The position numbers and the translations under genes were made by a program. A stretch of DNA of 10,928 nt from Flavobacterium sp. (GTDB lineage Bacteria; Bacteroidota; Bacteroidia; Flavobacteriales; Flavobacteriaceae), in assembly GCA_027483785.1 (NCBI GenBank), contig JAIXTU010000354.1, forward strand, positions 1-10,928, written 5' to 3'. A model generated the notes under the pieces. That model saw nothing but the letters and a program-made list of their open reading frames with translations, was not told the DNA's origin and made no database searches. Shown in pieces: positions 6,483 through 10,928 of this stretch (position 1 is its first letter; each line of letters begins with the position of its first letter).

Positions 6483-6871
6483 AGCTTCGACATGTTTTCC
6501 GACAAAGTGTCGATAAACTTCTGAATCGGTCCTTTAACCATCATCGCCATCATGGCATTGAATTCGCCTTCAAAAAACAACTGAATTCCTGCTTTATCAG
6601 CACCTAAGTCTTCGATGGCCGCACGTAAAGTAAAAGGCAATTTGTCGCTCGCAGCACCTAAAACAATGTGATTCGGCGCTGTTTTTTCCTTCAAACGCAA
6701 TTTTATTTCTGGCATGCCCTTCAATCCAAAAATAAAGCTATCGGCATCGGTAACTTCAAATTTTGCAATGCTCTCAGGCATTAATTTTTCAAAATTTTGA
6801 ATGTCGGTTAACGAATCAAATAAATATTGAGCTGATTTTCCAACTTCGGTTCTAGGGCTTTCTAATTTCAT
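6479..6871 (-). CDS. SRPBCC-superfamily (START-like) protein
   Basis: A 130-residue protein with the outline of the helix-grip SRPBCC fold. The N-terminal strand ends in PRTEVGKSAQYLFDSL (6-21), followed by the short helical FEKLMPESI (27-35), a run of strands with alternating polar and hydrophobic residues (about 38-101), and a long amphipathic C-terminal helix rich in methionine (about 105-128). Members bind lipids or small hydrophobic ligands in a cavity between the long helix and the sheet; no ligand can be assigned here. No signal peptide or membrane helix is seen. The gene starts 11 nt after the pyrE stop and is very likely co-transcribed with it. Its stop overlaps the birA stop region by 4 bp. 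The fold assignment is moderately secure; the function is unknown. Confidence 0.8.
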   Translation of the reverse strand: MKLESPRTEVGKSAQYLFDSLTDIQNFEKLMPESIAKFEVTDADSFIFGLKGMPEIKLRLKEKTAPNHIVLGAASDKLPFTLRAAIEDLGADKAGIQLFFEGEFNAMMAMMVKGPIQKFIDTLSENMSKL

Positions 6872-6882
6872 AAAGATATATT

Positions 6883-7533
6883 TTATTCCACTTCCATTCC
6901 CCAGCCGGCAGGATTAACGCGCCATTCGACTAAAGTTTGTTCTTCGGTTTCTGTTATGTATTGTTTGGCAACTGCCAACGGTAGTAAATGCTCGTAGTTA
7001 CTTAAGGTAAATAAATCAACATTCGATTTTTTGAAATTCGCCTTCGCAACATCAAAACCATAATCAAAAATCGCAGCCATTCCCTTCACTTGAGCTCCCG
7101 CTTCGCGCAAAGCTTCAACAGCCATTAAACTGCTGTTTCCAGTACTAATCAAGTCTTCAATAACAACCACATGTTGCCCTTTCTGCAAAAATCCTTCGAT
7201 TTGGTTCTGTCTGCCGTGCTTTTTTGGCTCCGGACGCACATAAACAAAAGGCAATGCTAATGCCTCGGCAACCAATAAACCAATGCCAATGGCTCCAGTA
7301 GCTACACCAGCTATCACATCAGGTTTACCAAATTGTTTTTCAATGTTTTTAGCAAACTCCTCTTTTAGATAATTCCGAATCGGAGGAAAAGATAAAGTAA
7401 CACGATTGTCGCAATAAATAGGCGATTTCCATCCCGAAGACCATAAAAACGGATTTCCCGGATTCAATTTAATTGCATTAATTTGCAGCAAAAGCTCGGC
7501 TGTCTTGGCGGCTGTTTCTTTGTTAAGAGCCAT
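6883..7533 (-). CDS. pyrE: Orotate phosphoribosyltransferase
   Basis: Joins orotate to PRPP to make orotidine monophosphate in pyrimidine synthesis. The start chosen is the ATG at 7533-7531 (MALNKETAAKTAELLLQI), giving 216 residues, a normal OPRT length; an earlier start at 7560 would add nine residues with no family counterpart. Motifs: FLWSSGWKSPIYCDNR (29-44) for substrate binding, the GVATGAIGIG block (76-85), the catalytic loop YVRPEPKKHG (98-107), and PRPP loop VVVIEDLISTGNSS (122-135). In the catalytic loop R100, K104 and H106 are kept, but the lysine next to the arginine in the Salmonella enzyme is proline here (P101). I recall this site as variable in Bacteroidota OPRTs. The gene is divergent from the NUDIX gene with no room between the starts, and co-directional with the SRPBCC gene 11 nt downstream. 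Confidence 0.95.
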   Translation of the reverse strand: MALNKETAAKTAELLLQINAIKLNPGNPFLWSSGWKSPIYCDNRVTLSFPPIRNYLKEEFAKNIEKQFGKPDVIAGVATGAIGIGLLVAEALALPFVYVRPEPKKHGRQNQIEGFLQKGQHVVVIEDLISTGNSSLMAVEALREAGAQVKGMAAIFDYGFDVAKANFKKSNVDLFTLSNYEHLLPLAVAKQYITETEEQTLVEWRVNPAGWGMEVE

Positions 7534-8128
7534 AGCACAGACGTATAAAGTTTTTGTCAACGATAAACCTCTTTTTTTGACAAACCAAACCCAAAAAGAA
7601 ACCGATTTCGATCTGTTTTTGCTGGAAAGCGTTGATATTAAAAAACTTATCGTAAAACTCTTTCAAGGTAAAGTCGATAAAGCTTTTCTTTATCATCCCG
7701 ATGAAAAGGAAATTCTCAAAACCCTGAAATCGAAATTGCCCGTACATAAAGCCGCAGGTGGTTTGGTGTATAACAAGAAAAATGAAGTGCTTTTCATCTT
7801 CCGAAACGGTAAATGGGATTTACCTAAAGGCGGACTCGAAAAAGGCGAAACCAACGAACTTGCCGCTATTCGCGAAGTACAAGAAGAAACCGGTATCGAT
7901 AACCTCATCATCACCGATAAACTTCAGAAAACCTATCACATTTTTAAGCGAAACGGACGCTATAAACTCAAAGTTACGCAGTGGTACGAAATGCGAAGTT
8001 CCAGCGTTCAGCAACTTGTTCCACAAGCCGAAGAAGGCATCGAAAAAGTAGCCTGGTTAGATGCTCAAGCCTGTGCCGAAGCCTTAAAAAATTCCTACGA
8101 AAACATTAAATTGCTTTTTGAAGAGTAG
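7505..8128 (+). CDS. NUDIX hydrolase; start uncertain, no ATG
   Basis: Hydrolyses a nucleoside diphosphate linked to another moiety; the substrate cannot be named. With the TTG at 7505 as start the product is 207 residues. The NUDIX box is complete at residues 109-131: G109, E115, then REVQEETGI with catalytic E127 and E128. A separate N-terminal part (about 14-78) with motif YKVFVNDKPLFLTN precedes the hydrolase fold, which begins near HKAAGGLVYN (81-90). Homologues as I remember them begin MYKVFVND. Here the codon before TYR14 is ACG (7541), not ATG, and no ATG or GTG is in frame nearby. Only TTG at 7505 or 7520, both inside the start of pyrE on the other strand, are conventional options. 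A near-match to the -7 box, TTAATTTG, lies at 7478-7485. The hydrolase call is secure; the start is not. Confidence 0.88.
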   Translation: MAAVSLLRAIAQTYKVFVNDKPLFLTNQTQKETDFDLFLLESVDIKKLIVKLFQGKVDKAFLYHPDEKEILKTLKSKLPVHKAAGGLVYNKKNEVLFIFRNGKWDLPKGGLEKGETNELAAIREVQEETGIDNLIITDKLQKTYHIFKRNGRYKLKVTQWYEMRSSSVQQLVPQAEEGIEKVAWLDAQACAEALKNSYENIKLLFEE

Positions 8129-8181
8129 GGCAGCTGCCTCCCAAAAAATCTCACTTCAACACAAAAACATAACGGTCGGCA

Positions 8182-8255
8182 CCGGGCTTTACGCTACAAG
8201 CTTTTTAGCCCGCGAAACCGCGGCGGCCTAAAAAGGCTTTTCGCTGTAATCCCTG
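8182..8255. repeat. REP-like imperfect palindrome in a convergent gap
   Basis: The gap between the NUDIX and coaD stops (8129-8285) holds a GC-rich nested palindrome. The innermost stem is CCGCG (8210-8214) with CGCGG (8219-8223) and a 4-nt AAAC loop. Next is a perfect 8-bp stem CTTTTTAG (8201-8208) with CTAAAAAG (8228-8235), separated from the inner stem by an asymmetric bulge. AAG (8198-8200) continues by pairing with CTT (8237-8239), skipping G8236. The outer arms, GGGCTTTACGCTACAAG and CTTTTCGCTGTAATCCC, are imperfect reverse complements. The base composition differs from the surrounding genes. Similar intergenic palindromes occur, as far as I recall, many times in some Flavobacteriia genomes, so it may be a mobile repeat. 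It could also end transcription from both sides. Confidence 0.75.
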
Positions 8256-8285
8256 CTGCGGGCAATCGTTTCCACTTTACGTTAC

Positions 8286-8738
8286 TTACACCCGTACCGA
8301 ATCCGGAACCAAAACCGTATAATCGCCGCCATTTCGAATAACATCTCGAACAATACTCGAACTGATGTACGAAGTATTTGCAGCCGTCAATAAAAAAACG
8401 GTCTCTATTTTAGATAACTTCCGATTCGTATGTGCAATTGCTTTTTCAAATTCAAAATCAGCCGGATTGCGGAGTCCACGCAAAATAAAACCCGCTTTTT
8501 CTTTCTTGCAAAGCGATACCGTTAAACCTTCGTAAGTTATTACGCGCACTTTCGGTTCGTCGGCAAACGCTTTTCGAATAAAATCTAGTCGTTGTTCTAA
8601 CGAAAACATATACTTTTTCTCGGCATTTACACCGATGGCAACAATTATTTCATCAAACAAAGGCAAACTTCGTTTTATGATATCGTAATGTCCGAGCGTT
8701 ATCGGATCAAAAGATCCCGGAAAAATAGCTTTTCTCAT
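8286..8738 (-). CDS. coaD: Phosphopantetheine adenylyltransferase
   Basis: Transfers AMP from ATP to 4'-phosphopantetheine, the penultimate step of coenzyme A synthesis, in the cytoplasm. At 150 residues the protein is slightly shorter than the E. coli enzyme (about 160) but complete. Motifs are the nucleotidyltransferase GSFDPITLGH (8-17) with the HxGH-equivalent T14-x-G-H17, RGLRNPADFEFE (87-98) that binds pantetheine and ATP, and ISSSIVR (125-131). The C terminus is trimmed after the VPDSVRV segment. It begins 13 nt after the ddl stop and is almost certainly co-transcribed with ddl. The stop faces the convergent palindrome-bearing gap. Confidence 0.97.
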   Translation of the reverse strand: MRKAIFPGSFDPITLGHYDIIKRSLPLFDEIIVAIGVNAEKKYMFSLEQRLDFIRKAFADEPKVRVITYEGLTVSLCKKEKAGFILRGLRNPADFEFEKAIAHTNRKLSKIETVFLLTAANTSYISSSIVRDVIRNGGDYTVLVPDSVRV

Positions 8739-8751
8739 GGCTGTGAATCAG

Positions 8752-9723
8752 TTAACGCATCGAATCTTCAATGCTGTTTGTAAATAAATCTTGCAATGAA
8801 ATGCCAGCTACTGCCGCCTGTTGCGGGATCAAACTCTCTTTCGTTAGTCCGGGAATGGTGTTCATTTCCAGCATATACGGCTCGTCGTTTACTAAAATAA
8901 ACTCGCTTCTTGAAAATCCTTTCATTCCTAAAATGGTATAGACTTTTATAGCAGCAGCGCGCACTTTTTCGGCCAATTCTTCTGAAATACGTGCTGGTGT
9001 AATTTCTTGCGACTTGCCTTCGTACTTGGCTTCGTAATCAAAAAAGTCGTTTTCCGAAACAATTTCAGTTATTGGCAAAGCTTTTACCTCGCCATCAATT
9101 CGTAAAACGCCAATCGAAACTTCCGTTCCATCTAAAAACGATTCGATTAAAACTTCGTGATCTTCTGCGAAAGCAACCGCAAGCGCCTCGGGCAAAGCCG
9201 CTCTGTCCTTAACTTTCGATATTCCAAAACTACTTCCCGATTTGTTCGGTTTTACAAAACAAGGTAAGCCAACTGTTTCAACAATAGCTTCAAAATCAAC
9301 GATATCGCCTTTATTTACATAAAACGATTTTGCCATTTTAATTCCGTACGGACGCAAAACGGCCAATAAATCGCGCTTGTTAAACGTGAGTGCAGCCTGA
9401 TAATAATTGCAGGAATTCTGCGGAATGCCCAACAACTCAAAATACGCTTGCAACAACCCATCTTCACCCGGACTTCCGTGAATGGCGTTAAAAACAGCGT
9501 CGAAAAAAATCGTTTCCCCGTTTATTTCTACACTAAAATCACCGCGATTTACAGCAATCTCTCTATGGTCATCGGTAAGATGATACCAACGTTTGGCAGT
9601 AATCACAATCCGATACGGCCGGTATTTTTGTCGGTCTAAGGTTTCGTAAACTACGTTGCCACTCTTTATTGAGATTTGGTATTCACTTGAATATCCGCCC
9701 ATTATAACGGCGATGTTTTTCAT
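8752..9723 (-). CDS. ddl: D-alanine--D-alanine ligase
   Basis: ATP-grasp enzyme that joins two D-alanines for the peptidoglycan stem peptide, in the cytoplasm. The start is placed at the ATG at 9723-9721 (MKNIAVIMGG), giving 323 residues. The in-frame upstream start at 9762 would add 13 residues before the first beta strand that the family does not have. Visible elements: MGGYSSEYQISIKSG (8-22) with E14 for the first D-Ala, HGSPGEDG (82-89), ATP-binding KPNKSGSSFGISKV (158-171), SRSEF (271-275), and EMNTIPGLT (286-294) with metal ligands E286 and N288. E274 stands where E. coli DdlB has Asp257, a conservative change of a metal ligand. The gene is followed 13 nt later by coaD and diverges from the PASTA gene. 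Confidence 0.97.
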   Translation of the reverse strand: MKNIAVIMGGYSSEYQISIKSGNVVYETLDRQKYRPYRIVITAKRWYHLTDDHREIAVNRGDFSVEINGETIFFDAVFNAIHGSPGEDGLLQAYFELLGIPQNSCNYYQAALTFNKRDLLAVLRPYGIKMAKSFYVNKGDIVDFEAIVETVGLPCFVKPNKSGSSFGISKVKDRAALPEALAVAFAEDHEVLIESFLDGTEVSIGVLRIDGEVKALPITEIVSENDFFDYEAKYEGKSQEITPARISEELAEKVRAAAIKVYTILGMKGFSRSEFILVNDEPYMLEMNTIPGLTKESLIPQQAAVAGISLQDLFTNSIEDSMR

Positions 9724-9832
9724 TCGTCTGTAATTGAAGATTAATACGCTGTAAAAAAACACAACAAAAACGCTGCGCTACGATTCGGAAAATACGTGTT
9801 AAACGCTCAATTTTTTCTTCCAAACGCGTAAA

Positions 9833-9840
9833 CAAAAATA
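9833..9840 (-). promoter_or_regulatory. Possible -7 box for ddl-coaD
   Basis: Minus strand reads TATTTTTG, matching TAnnTTTG, about 110 nt before the ddl start. No TTG stands at a suitable distance and the sequence is AT-rich, so a chance match is quite possible. Confidence 0.25.
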
Positions 9841-9876
9841 TCATTTTTTTCACATCCGTTTCAGTTGTTCATTCTG

Positions 9877-9884
9877 TATCTTTG
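9877..9884 (+). promoter_or_regulatory. Candidate -7 box for the PASTA-rluD unit
   Basis: TATCTTTG followed by CA is a full match to the Bacteroidota -7 element, ending 17 nt before the PASTA gene ATG. Transcription would begin around 9890, leaving a leader of only about a dozen bases with no Shine-Dalgarno sequence. A TTG at 9865-9867 is too close to serve as a normal -33 element. Confidence 0.55.
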
Positions 9885-9901
9885 CAACTAAAATTTGGCG
9901 C

Positions 9902-10501
9902 ATGACCCTTCGGGAATATTTAACTTCAAAAACTTTTTTCGGTCAGCTTTTTCTGGCATTTTTCATCACCATAGCTGTCGGATTTCTCTTGCTGCAATAC
10001 CTCGATTTCTCAACCAATCACGGCGAAGAAATTGCTGTACCCAACTTATCTAAAATGAGTACCGAACAAGCAGAAGAAGTACTAGACGATGCCGATTTAG
10101 ATTACGTGGTTCTCGATACAGTCGACTTCAATCCGGAATTTCCAAAATTTTCGGTTGTTCAACAAGATCCCGCGCCGGGTGAGAAGGTAAAGTCGGATCG
10201 TAAAATCTATTTGAAAATCAATTCCGGAGGCTACAGCACTATTCGTATGCCCGAACTGGTAGAGAAAACGCTGCGTAACGCCGAAAGCACACTTCAATCT
10301 GCCGGGCTTACTTTAGGTTCAATCACCTACAAACCGTACATCGGAAAAGACATGGTTCTGGAAGTGAAATGCAACGGAAAAACCGTAAAAGCTGGAGAGA
10401 AAATTCTCAAAGGAAGTAAGATCGATCTCGTGCTGGGCGATGGAAGCGGAGGCTTTGAAGACGAAGAAGATACTCAGGAACAAATAGATAGCTTGCCATG
10501 A
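9902..10501 (+). CDS. Membrane-anchored PASTA-domain protein
   Basis: A 199-residue protein with a short cytoplasmic N terminus, one membrane helix (about residues 11-34), and two PASTA domains outside the membrane (about 43-108 and 112-179), ending in an acidic tail (185-199). PASTA landmarks are VPNLSKMSTEQAEEVL, QQDPAPGEKV and KIYLKINSGG in the first repeat, and MPELVEKTLRNAESTL and LKGSKIDLVLGDG in the second. PASTA domains in kinases and penicillin-binding proteins bind peptidoglycan fragments or beta-lactams. Here there is no kinase or transpeptidase domain, so the protein can sense or scaffold but not catalyse. It is divergent from ddl and overlaps the pseudouridine synthase gene by 4 nt. 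The domain call is strong; a role in wall recognition is inferred. Confidence 0.9.
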   Translation: MTLREYLTSKTFFGQLFLAFFITIAVGFLLLQYLDFSTNHGEEIAVPNLSKMSTEQAEEVLDDADLDYVVLDTVDFNPEFPKFSVVQQDPAPGEKVKSDRKIYLKINSGGYSTIRMPELVEKTLRNAESTLQSAGLTLGSITYKPYIGKDMVLEVKCNGKTVKAGEKILKGSKIDLVLGDGSGGFEDEEDTQEQIDSLP

Positions 10502-10928
10502 GTACAGACGAGATAGCTGAAATCGAAGAAGAAGATAGTTTATTTGAACATTTCAGATTTGAAGTTCCAAAAGGACAAGAATTATTGCGTATTGATAAAT
10601 TTCTGATGCAAGTAGTAGCTAATACTACTCGAAATAAAATTCAAAAAGCAGCTGATAACGGCGACATTTACGTAAACGATATTCCCGTAAAATCAAACTA
10701 TCGCGTAAAGCCACTCGATGTGGTTCGTATTTTATTGCCGCATCCGCCATTTGAAAACCGTATCGATCCGGAAGACATTCCGCTCGATATCGTTTACGAA
10801 GACGATGCCCTTCTACTCATTAATAAACCAGCTGGCCTCGTAGTTCATCCCGGACACGGAAATTATACCGGAACTCTAGTAAATGCCTTGGCGTTTCATT
10901 TCCAAAATTTACCGCTCAACAGCAGCGA
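10498..10928 (+). CDS. RluD-family 23S rRNA pseudouridine synthase (partial, 3' end cut)
   Basis: The ATG at 10498 overlaps the PASTA gene TGA (ATGA). The frame stays open for 143 codons to the window edge. An acidic N-terminal stretch (about residues 1-20) is followed by an S4 RNA-binding domain (about 30-90) with LLRIDKFLMQ, NKIQKAADNGDIYVND and VKSNYRVKPLDVV. The start of the catalytic domain then appears: DIVYEDDALLLINKPAGLVV and HPGHGNYTGTLVNAL. The catalytic aspartate motif (HRLD) lies beyond the window. RluD and its relatives convert specific uridines of 23S rRNA to pseudouridine during 50S assembly. The family is clear; whether this is the RluD orthologue or RluC/other paralogue cannot be decided from this part. 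Confidence 0.92.
   Translation, partial: MSTDEIAEIEEEDSLFEHFRFEVPKGQELLRIDKFLMQVVANTTRNKIQKAADNGDIYVNDIPVKSNYRVKPLDVVRILLPHPPFENRIDPEDIPLDIVYEDDALLLINKPAGLVVHPGHGNYTGTLVNALAFHFQNLPLNSS

Noticed and set aside
6883..7533. pyrE as a broken gene because of Pro at the catalytic-loop lysine site
   Set aside because: The other catalytic residues (R100, K104, H106) and the PRPP loop are intact, and the site appears variable in Bacteroidota OPRTs, so there is no reason to call it defective.
7523..8051. Several open frames inside the NUDIX gene on both strands
   Set aside because: The NUDIX box is fully conserved in one frame; the others have no motif and arise from the AT-rich composition.
9724..9762. 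13-residue N-terminal extension of Ddl
   Set aside because: The family begins at MKNIAVIMGG; the extension is hydrophobic and unconserved and lies in the divergent promoter region, so the ATG at 9723 was chosen.
1..10928. tRNA, rRNA, CRISPR array, insertion sequence or prophage genes
   Set aside because: No cloverleaf, no regularly spaced repeats, and no transposase, integrase or phage-like product was seen on either strand.

Overview
The window looks like a chromosomal housekeeping segment from a member of the Bacteroidota, most likely the order Flavobacteriales. This rests on low-to-moderate GC by eye, promoter -7 boxes of the TAnnTTTG type, an almost complete lack of Shine-Dalgarno sequences, and flavobacterial-type versions of FtsH, the short phosphatidylserine decarboxylase, OPRT, Ddl and a kinase-less PASTA protein. 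The species cannot be named from the sequence alone.

Layout, left to right. (1) Positions 1-102 are non-coding apart from a 15-T run. (2) A minus-strand operon (3247 down to 103) is LUD protein, cdsA, psd, acyl-CoA-binding protein, and a lipoprotein superoxide dismutase. Spacing is extremely tight: 1 nt between LUD and cdsA, 4-nt overlaps at cdsA/psd and acbp/sod, and a 1-nt overlap at psd/acbp. (3) A second minus-strand unit (5664 down to 3350) is rsfS-ftsH. It ends in a clear intrinsic terminator that also abuts the promoter of the LUD operon. (4) birA runs rightward (5745-6482) and meets the minus-strand pair pyrE-SRPBCC tail to tail with a 4-bp overlap. (5) A NUDIX hydrolase (to 8128) diverges from pyrE with overlapping or nearly touching starts and has no ATG at the expected start. 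(6) A REP-like imperfect palindrome sits in the convergent gap 8129-8285. (7) ddl-coaD run leftward (9723 down to 8286). (8) Across a 178-bp divergent gap, a PASTA-domain membrane protein and an RluD-type pseudouridine synthase run rightward; the synthase is cut by the window end. No gene-free stretch exceeds 300 bases.

Functionally, cdsA and psd are the first and last enzymes of phosphatidylethanolamine synthesis, and the acyl-CoA-binding protein fits the same lipid theme. FtsH is a membrane protease that controls lipid and envelope enzymes in other bacteria. Ddl makes the D-Ala-D-Ala dipeptide of peptidoglycan, and the PASTA protein beside it may recognise cell-wall material. RsfS and RluD act on the ribosome; BirA, CoaD and PyrE serve biotin attachment, CoA and pyrimidine synthesis.

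I do not see an undescribed multi-gene system. The best second-look items are a 17-base homopolymer inside psd that could switch or break the gene, a NUDIX gene with ACG where ATG is expected, the REP-like palindrome, and the exported Mn-type SOD translationally coupled to the lipid genes.
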